A DNA stretch of 64,000 nucleotides, taken from positions 9,947,710 through 10,011,709 of the forward strand of contig CP136062.1 of the NCBI GenBank assembly GCA_032622095.1. Direction: 5' to 3'. Origin of the DNA: Siphonodentalium dalli (lineage: Eukaryota; Mollusca; Scaphopoda; Gadilida; Siphonodentaliidae). The position numbers were made by a program, and so were the translations under genes. The notes below the pieces were generated by a model. That model was not told the DNA's origin, ran no database searches, and saw nothing but the letters and a program-made list of their open reading frames with translations. Numbering within the stretch: position 1 is the stretch's first letter; each line of letters begins with the position of its first letter. Shown here piece by piece: positions 37,517-48,780 of this stretch.

Positions 37517-37740
37517 CCCTTTACCCAACAAACCGGCCAAAACCGGCCAAATAAAGCTTCAACAGCCTAAAATATCTTCGGTCTGTCTCAATAGAACCAT
37601 ACAAATATGGATATCATTGGAACCGGCTCATTGACCACCTTGTGATGGTTACAGTTATGCCCTGTGCCAATGCATTCTCTTATATATGCGAGTCGACCAT
37701 AGGTCGCCTCGCATATATAAGAGAATGCATTGGCCTAAAA
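37517..37740. mobile_element. TTAA MITE, left half
   Basis: TTAA at 37513-37516, then CCCTTTACCCAACAAACCGG, a block with GGATATCATTGGAACCGGCT, and one CCCTGTGCC palindrome. The right half is missing; compare the complete copy at 46979-47344. Confidence 0.75.
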
Positions 37741-37763
37741 CAAATCTTTTTTTACCATTTTTT

Positions 37764-38293
37764 ATGTTTACCCATACCATAGTATGGTAAACATAGTGTC
37801 GTTGCCCGGATTGACCACTCGTCGTTGGTCCGTCTGTCTGTCTGTCCGTCTGTCCGTCTGTCCGTAGACACTTTACGAGTAATGCGATAACTCAAACATT
37901 TTTTATCCGATCGAAACCAAATTTTGTATATGGGTTTCTCAGCCCAAAATACAGATCGAGTTCGAATTTGGGTTTGATCCGAGATTTGTTACAGAGTTAT
38001 GGCCCTTTTTCAACTTAGAATTCACGCATTCTGCCATAACTCAAACATTTTTTATCTGATTGGAACCAAATTTGGTATGTTAGTTTCACAGCCCATAATA
38101 CAGATCGAGTTTGATCCGATTAATTTTAAAGGAGTTATGACCCTTTTTCGAGAATTTTTTTTTTTTTTTAAATTCATTTTTTTTAGATTTAGCTCCTTGC
38201 TAAATTTAGCATATACAGATATTAAATTTTGTGTTTGAACTTTAATAACAATAAAAAAAAAATTTAAATAATAAAAAAAAATTGACACTTTCA
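37764..38293 (+). mobile_element. Related rolling-circle-type element with a different body
   Basis: Left hairpin TGTTTACCCATACC / ATAGTATGGTAAACA, then a CCGTCTGTC tract, then two ~150-bp blocks starting ACTCAAACATTTTTTATC. It ends ATTGACACTTTCATTT, the same terminus as the ~164-bp-unit elements. An A/T-rich insert lies at 38150-38280. Confidence 0.6.
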
Positions 38294-38970
38294 TTTATTT
38301 TAGTTTTATACGATTAATTAGGTATGAATCCGTGTGATATCCTGTTTTGAAAATATGAAGATTTTATTGCAATAGTTTCATGTAATATAATGATATCAAT
38401 AAATTACCATGTAATCCAACATCCAGAGTATATCAGAGGATTTTTATAGATGTTGTCATTCCAAGTGAAATCTGTTATGAAATGAGTGATGACATATGAT
38501 ACAGAGCTCTGGTGGGTCAAGCAAGATAAACAACACTGGTGGCTGGCTGTTTGTTTATTCTAACTGTCAAATTGATTAATGGCAGCACAAGACAGGTGTT
38601 TTTCCTATTCTTGAAATTTCATTACAGGATGAGATAAGGGCCCCCTCACCTATATAAGTGTCTTCTAAATTCCATTAATTTGCTTCAAAAATAATTAACC
38701 CTTTCCAAGGTTTCCATAGACACATGCTATAATGTACATGGACTCTTCCTCATATCTCTTAATATATATTGGGTATCTTTGCACACTTCTATCAATTTTG
38801 GTATTGACTGATTAATTGATTTTTGAAAAATATATTAACCCTTCAGACACGTGCTTTCAAAATTAAAACAACAGCTGATAGCCAATTTGATTTATCTATG
38901 CAATGGGGAAACAGGCAGATAAATATACATGACTATTGTAAGTGATGACTTGTTTTGAAAATCAATATGG
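38294..38970. other. Intron 2 sequence; nothing recognised
   Basis: AT-rich, no repeats or ORF of note. Confidence 0.5.
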
Positions 38971-38972
38971 TA

Positions 38973-40494
38973 CAGTCGATTTCGGTTAATAGAATATGCT
39001 CGGTGCAGCAATTTTTTATTTGAATAGCCGATTATTTGATTAGACGAATTTGCACCAAAAACGTTGTAATTTCGAGTTGACAATTTCGTAATTTTGAGTT
39101 GTACCACTGACTTGACCGATGTTTGTTTGATATAAAAACTTTTAAATACCTGTTATTAAATGTGTATTTACTTCATAATATTGTTCTCTATATTGCTTGT
39201 TTCATGTAATATTAAAATATTTGTAATACCATTGTCAGATTGTGTGTTTGTTGTTACTTTTTACCGAGGGAAAATTGTAAAAACATCGATCGATAAAAGC
39301 ACGTGTTCAATGTTTACATTGAAGGACTGGTTAGAGTTATTCACCTTTGATCGATTGAAGCACATGTTTAATGTTTAGATTGAAGGACTGGTTAGAGTTA
39401 TTCACCTTTGATTGATAGAAGCACATATAGTGATTGAGGAAGACCATTTATATAGAACATGATTTTATTTATTTTAAAACATATAACGGAGAGGTCTTTG
39501 CGCTTTCGTTTCGAGTTCATAATGACTGAGTAATTATGACTGGTTGTTGTTGAGTCGTTTCCGGCCGAAGGCCGGGTAGGGTGGTCGGACTGCAGTGTGC
39601 AAGTCCCTGGTGTACCCACAGCATCGCATTTATAATAGCCCTGGTTTTGTTTTTACAAGTGACACGTTAATTTGCCCTTTGTTAGCGGGTGTACTCAAAC
39701 AAATACTTAAACAAACACGCTGTCATCATTAATGGGACAATCCTTTGTTCGCGCCATAGAGTGTGAAACGAACAAAACGGTTTGTACAGTCTAATTCTTT
39801 ATGCATGTTCAGACATCAAATACAAAAAAACCGAGTCGCTAACATGTGTCTGTCCAACTACAGTACTGGCTTTTGTTAAACATGCAATTAGTCGCTATTG
39901 TAATGTTGTTCATCCTCTACGTGGACAACGTCACGAATAAAGCGTCGGGTTTATTGATATAAACTATAGACTATAGATGCGGGATTTACCCGCACTGCTT
40001 ACAAAATTTAATATTGTCATTTATGGCGTGAATTATTAGACCCCCAAATCACCTTATCATCATCATCATGGCGTGAATTATGGGAATGTTGGGCAATAAA
40101 ACAACAAGACAAGTGTTATTATAATATTTTAATATTCACATTTAATTGAAAAATCACTTTCTTATAGTAACTTATGACCGTAAAGCACTCGCTTTTGAAA
40201 CATTTTATGTCACCCATTTTCGATCTAATACGATTGTCTGCGGTTTCTTGACATAAACTATAATATTTTGGATGAAATACCTTCAACTGAGTTCTAGAAT
40301 GCACGAAAATAACGACTTTCAGAGCACATTTTTGCGAATTTTCTATTCTATTAAGCGATAGTCCCATCGGGAGTCTATTCGAATAAGCAATTAAAAAATA
40401 AAGATGTACTATTAAAATGGTTTTGGAATCCGAAATATTATTATAATAAACGAATTATTTGATTAACCGTTATTCGATTAATTGGAATTGACTG
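38973..40494. mobile_element. pogo/Tigger-like non-autonomous element, 1.5 kb
   Basis: Bounded by TA (38971-38972 and 40495-40496). Left end CAGTCGATTTCGGTTAATAG; the right end read inversely is CAGTCAATTCCAATTAATCG. CAGT ends with a TA target are typical of Tc1/mariner-pogo elements. The interior contains a 66-bp tandem duplication (AAGGACTGGTTAGAGTTATT, 39285-39425) and no transposase. Confidence 0.65.
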
Positions 40495-40496
40495 TA

Positions 40497-41577
40497 GATG
40501 TTAGTATTTCCAGGAACCTTATTTTCCCATTTGTTCACATTTTCATGGTTGATTGAATTTTAGGGGCCACAGAGCACTTAGAAGATTAACATTGAAGGTT
40601 GTGGCTTTAGTGCCCAAGCTACTTGTAAAACATTGTAATGTGTGAAACCATTCAAATGAGGGCTAACTTACTTTCTTTTATATGAACGATTTAGTGGTCA
40701 TCCCCATCATATTATGTCTGTATAACATTATATAGATAATACTTTTGAATTGTATAAACTACATATATTTTTGAAAAACATACACCCCTGTTATGAAACA
40801 CTTAATCTTATTTAATACACAGGTCAGATCTGATCTTATATCTGTCCATGTTTGATAAACAAATAACTGGGGAGAATGCGGGAAGGGGGGGGGTAATTAA
40901 AGTACCATTTAAATACGAGATGGAATCCCCTACATATATGTCGTTCTAAGCAGTCTGGCTTGTCAACAATTATAATTTCTCTTTAGAAGTGAATAATAAA
41001 TTTTGAATATCTGGCATGTCAAAAGTGGCAAAGATAGGGATTTATCACTTTTGCTTCCAATGAATTAACTTAAACTCCTAAACATGTCCTCCGAAATCAC
41101 TAAACCATTGGATCTCACAGTGAGAGGTCCTTGTGTGAATAGGGACAGAGTTATGAGATTTAAAACTACTCCTCCCCCAACCCAAATACTTTAACCCTTT
41201 CTTAAGACAAATTATTTGAGCTTTTGATTTCAAGTTGGGTACTGATATATGGATTAATTCCTGTGATCATATCTTTGACAAATTATCAGTTATGGCTAGT
41301 CACTATCGCCAAGGTATGGGTTAAACATCTGCCGATCACGATCGGCCTCTCGTTCTTATATTCTTTAACAATTTTATAATTGTTAATGTGTTAAGCCAAT
41401 GCATTCTGTTATATATGTTTTTCAGCGAAGTTCTAAAAGTGTCGTGTAACAACATAAAATCATGTTTTATTATCAACTGGAAGATAAATGAATATGAAAG
41501 TGTATTTATTATAACAACTATGATATCGAGTGTTATCGTGCACAGTTATCAATTGGCAGATACCAATTCTAGTTCCA
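40497..41577. other. Intron 2 sequence; nothing recognised
   Basis: AT-rich. A lone fragment of the GCCAATGCATTCT palindrome is at about 41395. Confidence 0.5.
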
Positions 41578-41585
41578 GAGATAAA

Positions 41586-41839
41586 CAAGCCTTGAAATAG
41601 TGTGTCTGTCATTTGCAGAATGAGGTCCCCAGAGGGTGAATTTAGTGATGCTACCCCGCATAGTGGGCTAGCATCACCAAATTCACCCTTTGGTGACCTC
41701 ATTCTGCTTACACCTCAGCAGAATGAGGTTCCCAGAGGGTGAATTTGGTTATGCTAGCCCGCTATGCGGGGTAGCATAACTAAATTCACCCTCTGGGGAC
41801 CTCATTCTGCAAATGACAGACACCCTATTTCAAGGCTTG
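41586..41839. mobile_element. CAAGCC foldback MITE, 254 bp, 8-bp target duplication
   Basis: Target duplication GAGATAAA at 41578-41585 and 41840-41847. Ends CAAGCCTTGAAATAGTGTGT and its inverse. The element is palindromic along almost its whole length, and each half contains a smaller palindrome (GAATGAGGTCCCCAGAGGGT ... inverse). Confidence 0.92.
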
Positions 41840-42081
41840 GAGATAAATAGTTTTTTTGTCTCCTGAACAATTGGATTTTCCTGGGGTACAACCTTTTAGA
41901 AGCCCACCATCGCCATCTGTTACATTTATTTAACATTCTATACTAAATGGATTTCCCTTTTAGTCAAAAAAGTATTCAACAGTTTATAAAAGTGCAGAAG
42001 GAATCCTATATATTGGAGGGAAATGTTCAGATAATAAGTTCAACAAACAACTTTACATACAACTAAATTTAACCATAGAAA

Positions 42082-42335
42082 CAAGCCTTGAAATAGGGTG
42101 CCTGTCATTTGCAGAATGAGGTCCCCAGAGGGTGAATTTAGTGATGCTACCCCGCATAGTGGGCTAGCATCACCAAATTCACCCTTTGGTGACCTCATTC
42201 TGCTTACACCTCAGCAGAATGAGGTTCCCAGAGGGTGAATTTGGTGATGATAGCCCGCTATGCGGGGTAGCATAACTGAATTCACCCTCTGGGGACCTCA
42301 TTCTGCAAATGACAGACACCCTATTTCAAGGCTTG
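42082..42335. mobile_element. CAAGCC foldback MITE, 254 bp, 8-bp target duplication
   Basis: Target duplication CATAGAAA at 42074-42081 and 42336-42343. Same length and structure as the copy at 41586, with a few substitutions. It lies about 170 bp upstream of exon 3. Confidence 0.92.
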
Positions 42336-42508
42336 CATAGAAATACTTTTATTTGCCAATCAGAATAATCATTATGACAATAAACAAAACAAAATCTGGT
42401 GAATGATTGGAAATGGCAAAAACTTTTTTGAACAATACATTGGTTTTATTTTGATGAGTTTTATTGTGAATATCTTGAATTTTTTGTATATTTGACCTTT
42501 GCATTCAG

Positions 42509-42648
42509 ACTTTGGAGTTGACCATCTTGAGGACATGATAGAAAAGAATGATTTTCCATGGCTCATTAGCAATGTTTACGACAATCTGACGGACCGACCT
42601 CTCGCCGATGGAAAAACCTATCATGTACTGGAATGGGATGGTATCAAG
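42509..42648 (+). CDS. Metallophosphatase exon 3
   Basis: Acceptor CATTCAG ends at 42508 and donor GTGAGA begins at 42649. The exon is 140 nt. It completes Asp87 and encodes residues to 133: DFGVDHLEDMIEKNDFPWL, then an ISNV strand typical of the family (new metabolites or substrates are handled in a domain after GNHDFD), ending VLEWDGIK. Cumulative CDS length is 399 nt, so the next junction is phase 0. The reading frame runs on past the donor, but the extra residues do not resemble the family. Confidence 0.92.
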
Positions 42649-42851
42649 GTGAGAGAGAGTGTTAGCATCGGCTATCGGCTGAGCCGAGGCAATTGCCTGG
42701 GCAAAAAGAAATTTCATCATCTATTTTTTGGCCTGCCAGTGTTTTGTGCACAATTGAAACAAATTTCTGCAGACGTTGTTTTAGTGTCGCACTGTGGAAA
42801 TCTGCATACAGCAAAAATTCATTGTTAAATACCAAGGACTATTGAGATTAC

Positions 42852-43339
42852 TTGTAAGAATGGAGTGGAGGACGAAAAGCATTTTATTATAGACTGTAAG
42901 CCCCTTAACCCTGTGAGAAAGATAATGCTTGAGAAAATTCAGTCCAATATTCCAGAATTTATTAACTATAGCGATGATGAAAAAGTTAATTTCATATTAA
43001 GTCCAAATGAAGTTGACACATTCATAAAGAAAATTTGTATGATGCAAGTTTACAAAATGTATAAGAAAAAGGAATGAGCTTGCGAACTGAAACCCGCTCT
43101 TGGGATATTATCAGATTATAACCACATATTGGCAAATAACTATTTACTATCAGTAAGCTCCACCCAAACCTCTAATTAAAAAGTTAGGCAACTCATGAAT
43201 ATTCTAACCTACACTTTGTTTATCTATGTACTTGATTGTATACATGTATTGATGTAAATGTCCTTTTGTTATGTCCTTTATATGTGTTGGTAATAATCTT
43301 ATAATTGGATTCTATACCAAATAAACAATTTGAATTTGA
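42852..43339 (+). mobile_element. 5'-truncated LINE insertion
   Basis: Flanked by the perfect 11-bp direct repeat ATTGAGATTAC (42841-42851 and 43340-43350). The 5' part encodes the C-terminal end of a non-LTR reverse transcriptase protein: CKNGVEDEKHFIIDC, then about 55 residues ending VYKMYKKKE and a stop at 43077. A C-x(n)-H-F-x3-C pattern is usual at this position. A 3' UTR follows, ending in AATTTGAATTTGA repeats. Only the last ~0.5 kb of the element was copied. The frame is intact, so the insertion is fairly young. Confidence 0.85.
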
Positions 43340-43350
43340 ATTGAGATTAC

Positions 43351-43809
43351 AATGATAACACATGTATCTTGCTAATCAGCAGTTTTATTTAAAGGTCTGC
43401 CATGTATGATAACAGCTCAAGTTCTCAATAAAACCATACAAATATGGATATCATTGGAACCGGCTCATTGACCACATTGTGATCGTTACAGTTATACCCT
43501 GTGCCAATGCACCATGTATTATCTTTTCGTTTGTCTATATATCGTCTGCCCATTATTCCCGAACACCCCACCAAACGAATAATAGACCATTCCAATATAA
43601 TTTTGTAACTGGGCGGGAGATTCCATTTAGTGCCAGCCAAAGACCAGTAAGATGGCGAGTGAAAACTCATGTATCAGCTCAGGTCAGGCATCAGCTTAGA
43701 GGGGCAAAGTGGGCTCGCCTCGCATATATAAGAGAATGCATTGGCCTAAAAAAAATTCTTTAACAATTTTAAAAATATTTTTCTACATTCTTTGACAATT
43801 TTATCATTT
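43351..43809. mobile_element. Broken TTAA MITE interior
   Basis: 43430-43510 matches the interior of the 46979 element (GGATATCATTGGAACCGGCT, CCCTGTGCCAATGCA). Its palindrome is split by about 200 bp of unrelated sequence before TCGCATATATAAGAGAATGC resumes at 43720. Confidence 0.6.
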
Positions 43810-46217
43810 TTAGCTCAACTTTACTTTGTAAAGTTTGAGCTATTGCCATGGCTTTGTCGTCCGTCGTCCGTGTGTACGTGTGTGCGTGTGTACGTGTGTA
43901 CGTAATGCGTCAACAATGCAGTCTACAGGTCGTACCTTTGGTCGGATCATTATGAAATTTGTCATAGCTGTTGACATCAACATTTAGACCAGAATGATTA
44001 ATTTTGGGGTCATTCGGTAAAAAAACATGGCCGCCAGTAGCCATCTTGCATTTCAAAATTCAATCCATTAGCACGGGCTACAGGGCGTACTGTTTGTCTG
44101 ATCGTCATGAAATTTGTCATGGATGTTAATATTGACATGTAGATGGGAACGAGTAATTTTGGGGTCATTCGGCCCAAAAACATGGCCGCCAGCAGCCATC
44201 TTGGATTTTACTCTTTGTATGACTAAATTCTTTAGCACGGGCTACAAGTCGTACTTTTAGTCTAATCATCATAAAATTTGTCAAGAATGTTAATAATGAC
44301 ATGTAGATGGGAACGAGTAATTTTGGGGTCATTCGGCCAAAAAACATGGCCGCCAGCAGCCATCTTGGATTTTACTCTTTGTATGACTAAATCCTTTAGC
44401 ACGGGCTACAGGTCGTACCTTTAGTCTGATCATCATGAAATTTGTCATGGGTGTTAATATTGACATGTAGATGGGAACGAGTAATTTTGGGGTCATTCGG
44501 CCAAAAAACATGGCGGCCAGCAGCCTTCTTGGATTTTACTCTTTGTATGACTAAATTCTTTAGCACGGGCTACAGGTCGTACCTTTAGCCTGATCATCAT
44601 CAAATTTGTCATGGATGTTAATATTGACATGTAGATGGGAACGAGTACTTTTGGGGTCATTCGGCCAAAAAACATGGCCGCCAGCAGCCATCTTGGATTT
44701 TACTCTTTGTATGACTAAATCCTTTAGCACGGGCTACAGGTCCTACTTTTAGTCTGATCATCATAAAATTTGTCAAGAATGTTAATAATGACATGTAGAT
44801 GGGAACGAGTCATTTTGGGGTCAATCGGCCAAAAAACATGGCCGCCAGCAGCCATCTTGGATTTTACTCTTTTTATGACTAAATCCTTTAGCACGGGCTA
44901 CAGGCCGTACCTTTAGTCTGATCATCATAAAATTTGTCGTGAATGTTAATAATGACATGTAGATGGGAACGAGTCATTTTGGGGTCATTCGGCCAATAAA
45001 CATGGCCGCCAGTGGCCATCTTGGATTTCAAAATTTAATCCATTAGCACGGGCCACAGGTCGTACTGTTCGTCCGATCATCATAAAATTTGTCATGGATG
45101 TTAACAATGACATGTAGATGGGAACGAGTAATTTTGGGGTCATTCGGCCAAAAAACATGGTCGCCAGCAGCCATCTTGGATTTTACTCTTTGTATGACCA
45201 AATCCTTTAGCACGGGCTACAGGTTGTACCTTTAGTCTGATCATCATAAAATTTGTCGTGAATGTTAATAATGACATGTAGATGTGAACGAGTCATTTTG
45301 GTATCATTCGGCAGAAAAACATGGCCGCCAGCAGCCATCTTTGATTTTACTCTTTGTATGACTAAATCCTTTAGCACGGGCTACAGGCCGTACCTTTAGT
45401 CTGATCATCATAAAATTTGTCATGGCTGTTGAAATTGGAATGTAAATGGGAACGAGTAATTTTGGGGTCATTCGGCAGAAAAACATGGCCGCCAGCAGCC
45501 ATCTTTGATTTTACTCTTTGTATGACTAAATCCTTTAGCACGGGCTACAGGTCGTACATTTAGTCTGATCATCATAAAATTTGTCATGGCTGTTGAAATT
45601 GGAATGTAAATGGGAACGAGTCATTTTGGGGTCATTCGGACAAAAAACATGGCCGCCAGTGGCCATCTTGGATTTCAAAATTTATTCCATTAGCATGGGC
45701 CACAGGTCGTACTGTTCGTCTGATCATCATGAAATTTGTCATGGTTGTTAATATTGGATTTTACTCTTTGTATGACTAAATTCTTTAGCATGGGCTACAG
45801 GTCGTACCTTTAGTCTGATCGTCATAAAATTTGTCATAGATGTTAATAATGACATGTAGATGGGAACGAGTCATTTCGGTGTCATTCGGCCAAAAAACAT
45901 GGCCGCCAGCAGCCATCTTGGATTTTACTCTTTGTATGACTAATTTCTTTAGCATAGGCTACAGGTCGTACCTTTAGTCTGATCGTCATAAAATTTGTCA
46001 TGGATGTTAACGATGACATGTAGATGGGATACAATCATTTTGGGGTCATTCGGCCGAAAACATGGCTGCCAGCAGCCATCTTGGATTTTACTTTTCTCTT
46101 CATGTCTATAAACTAGTATTAGACATTCAACTTTCCACATTCCTAATCGCTCCATTGACTGTAATACATTAAATTATTCCCTTTCCAAGTTGAGCTACAG
46201 TGTCATTGACACTTTCA
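43810..46217 (+). mobile_element. Helentron-like element, copy 5 (~14 units, both ends present)
   Basis: Left end TTAGCTCAACTTTACTTTG at 43810 and right end GTTGAGCTACAGTGTCATTG plus ACACTTTCA to 46217. Units repeat at 164 bp, for example 44165, 44329 and 44493. T-rich DNA precedes it, as for copies 3 and 4. Confidence 0.87.
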
Positions 46218-46300
46218 TTAATATGTGTTAAGCCAATGACCTATGGTCGACTCGCATATATAAGAGAATGCATTGGCACAGGGCCGTTCTGTTGGGTAAA
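46218..46300. mobile_element. TTAA MITE fragment (right half)
   Basis: Half of a CCCTGTGCC palindrome (GCATTGGCACAGGGC) followed by TCTGTTGGGTAAAGG, the inner side of the 46979-type terminus. Confidence 0.6.
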
Positions 46301-46422
46301 GGTCTGCCATGGGTGATAATTTTTAATTGTGAACTGAAACGATACTTGTATGTGTAGAGCATGCAACTACATGTATGTGGATCCTGGACTTTTTAGCCAT
46401 GGAAATATTTCTGGCCTGGGCA

Positions 46423-46760
46423 GGGGGGGGGGGGTGAAAAAAAAGCCACCAACAAGCAATTTTTTAGTGTTTTGGCAATGAGTTGGGCTTCAAAACCACT
46501 TTGAATGAGAGAAATAATGTAATTCTAACTGGTAAACTGACTGCAGGCAGTTATCGTGTTGTATTTTGTTGCAAATTTCCCCCCGCAAATCTCTGTTTTA
46601 GTGTTAAAAGGGGGGGTGGGTGTCAAAAAATGGTCGGAAAAAACTGCCATAAACGGAAAAAAAATTGGCGTGGGGGTGGGTGGGTACAAAAAATGATCGA
46701 AAGGGGAAAAATGCCATACGTGCCTGAAAATTTTTTCCGACCCCCCCCCCCCCCCCCCCC
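46423..46760. mobile_element. G-run/C-run bounded insertion with 12-bp direct repeats
   Basis: CTGGCCTGGGCA occurs at 46411-46422 and 46761-46772. Between them, the segment starts with 12 G and ends with at least 20 C. It contains two GGGTGG-TCAAAAAATG-type blocks. A similar body, with a C-run near 25003, lies inside the hAT-type element in intron 1, and a fragment lies at about 37265-37350. Confidence 0.55.
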
Positions 46761-46978
46761 CTGGCCTGGGCAATTTTTTAGCATATGAAAATTTTGATAT
46801 GTTTGATTGGGATGGTATCATGGTAAGAGCACATACACATATTCTCAAATAAGTGTCCTTTTTAACGCGGTCCTCAGCTGTTTATAATGTGGCCAGAACG
46901 TAAACACAGTTGTTGAGTTTATAGAGCTTTAAAAGTGCCTTGAGATTGCATTCAAATTAAATGCACTGTTTAGTTTAA

Positions 46979-47344
46979 CCCTTTACCCAACAGAAGGGCC
47001 CTGTGCCAATGCATTCTCTTATATAGGTCGCCTCGCATATATAAGAGAATGCATTGGCTTAACACATTAAAAATTATAAAATTGTTAAAGAATGTAAGAA
47101 AAAATGGTAAAAAGTGTTAATTTTTTTATTTTTTAGGCCAATGCATTCTCTTATATATGCGAGGCGACCTATGGTCGACTCGCATATATAAGAGAATGCA
47201 TTGGCACAGGGCATAACTGTAACTATCACAATGTGGTCAAGGAGCCGATTCCAATGATATCCATATTTGTATGGTTCTATTGAGACAGACCGAAGATATT
47301 TTAGGCTGTTGAAGCTTGTTTTGGCCGGTTTGTTGGGTAAAGGG
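46979..47344. mobile_element. TTAA MITE, complete (366 bp)
   Basis: Flanked by TTAA (46975-46978 and 47345-47348). Ends CCCTTTACCCAAC and GTTGGGTAAAGGG. Two inverted CCCTGTGCC palindromes lie inside (about 47000-47060 and 47135-47220). piggyBac-like by target and end sequence; no ORF. Confidence 0.85.
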
Positions 47345-47438
47345 TTAAATTCACACTGAACTAATTGGATATATATACCTCTTTGTAAAACCACAGGAGT
47401 AAAGGGGTTAACTTTTTGCTCACCCGCTCTACAATGTA

Positions 47439-47650
47439 CAGTAATGCCCTAAATAATCGACTCCTTAACTACAGCAGAATTATGGGTAACTTTTCAGGAT
47501 TTAGTCGGAAATATGGCGTGTTGCATTCATCGGAAAGCTCTCAGTAAGAGCTTTCTTATGAATGGCAACAAGCCATATTTCCGAATAAATCCTGAAAAAT
47601 TACCCATAATTCTGCTGTGGTTAAGGAGTCGATTATTTAGGGCATTACTG
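47439..47650. mobile_element. Palindromic CAGTAATGC MITE, TA-flanked (212 bp)
   Basis: TA at 47437-47438 and 47651-47652. Arms CAGTAATGCCCTAAATAATC and inverse pair almost throughout; the apex is the GAAAGCTCT / AGAGCTTTC region. Tc1/mariner-type MITE. Confidence 0.85.
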
Positions 47651-47716
47651 TACCTGCCCAGATTAGCCACACAATGAGTCCAGTATTGAAGCCTTTGTTT
47701 TAACTTGTGGCAGTCA

Positions 47717-47810
47717 GTTTTATTTCGGACTTAACCAGGAGATTGGCGAGTTGCGGGTTGGAAATGGCACCACCATAGGAGGGATCTATGATAGTTCAGT
47801 GTTCAGACTT
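47717..47810. repeat. 94-bp direct repeat, first copy
   Basis: GGCGAGTTGCGGGTTGG and GGAGGGATCTATGATAGTTC recur at 50134-50227, 2.4 kb downstream, with few differences. Confidence 0.8.
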
Positions 47811-48139
47811 AACCAGGAGATTGTTTTTATGTGTAAGCAATATTTGCTAAGTGGGTGTCTGACCAGGTAACACATTGTCCAGACGTAGTGAACACCAAAC
47901 CTGGCACACCAGAATGACAAAAACAAGTCAAAGTGAGATGCCGGCAGGTAGACCAGAGGCCTTTTGGAAAAGTCAAATGAGGATAAGAGCAAAAAACGGC
48001 TTAAAACATATTTGTCAAAAGAATCGTTCACGCAATACTGCTGGACACATAACACACGGGCTATATATGTTGCAATGTCTCCTCTACACAACACTATGCT
48101 TGGCAATATTTTAAGTTCCCGTCCCGAATACTCAGTAAG

Positions 48140-48420
48140 TAAGGCACATGGTAATAAATGGAGGGGACCTCGATGACCCAGTCAGCAAGGTGCACGAACT
48201 CCCACGCGGAAACCCCGATGTCCCAGTCATCAACGTGTATGACCCTCTTACGGGTTGGATCCCGGTGCCTCAACCGGTAAGGTGCATGGTATTCTCATGG
48301 AAGGACCCGGGTGATATAATTAGTAAGTCGTATACAATCTTATGGAGGGGACCCCGGTATCCAATATTACTACGGAGGCGGCCCCGGTGCTTCAACCAGC
48401 AAGGCGCATGGCCATAAACC
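48140..48420. repeat. Degenerate ~60-bp GC-richer repeat
   Basis: Recurring AAGGTGCA/CATGG, GGGGACC and CCCAGTCA phrases, about four diverged units. It leaves several frames open by chance. Confidence 0.5.
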
Positions 48421-48679
48421 TTAAATTCTTATCTGGTACCCAACATAAATCAGTTTGTGGTGTATCTATGACACAAAGTTTTGTCAGCCACCAAGTAATG
48501 TAATTATATATATATTTATAATATCAAATAACATATATGTAGTGGGGTTGTATATAGTCCAAAGCAACCCCGAAACTCAACACTAGGATGTGATACTAAC
48601 ATAAGATAATAAATTGTTTGTATATTATATTAATAAATGTGTTAAAGTCTATACATATTAATAATGCCATATAGGCAGT

Positions 48680-48780
48680 TAGTCCAAGTCTTCTTGTACT
48701 AAAACCAGCTAAGATATTGGGATGGCGATGCTGGCCATCCCAATATCTTAGCTGGTTTTAGTACAAGAAGACTTGGACTA
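48680..48780. mobile_element. 101-bp perfect hairpin with 9-bp target duplication
   Basis: Arms of 47-48 nt pair without mismatch (TAGTCCAAGTCTTCTTGTAC ... inverse) around a 7-nt loop, GATGCTG (48727-48733). ATAGGCAGT flanks it directly at 48671-48679 and 48781-48789. A 9-bp duplication suggests a Mutator-type miniature element; the transcript would be a long perfect hairpin RNA. Confidence 0.85.

Noticed and set aside
42865-43077. Extra exon of the metallophosphatase
   Set aside because: The peptide is the C-terminal end of a LINE protein, flanked by an 11-bp target duplication; exon 3 joins exon 4 in phase without it.
21901-46155. Minus-strand ORFs of 60-115 codons such as MTNFMMIRLKVRPVARAKGF
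   Set aside because: By-products of the ~164-bp tandem units; they end and restart with each unit variant.
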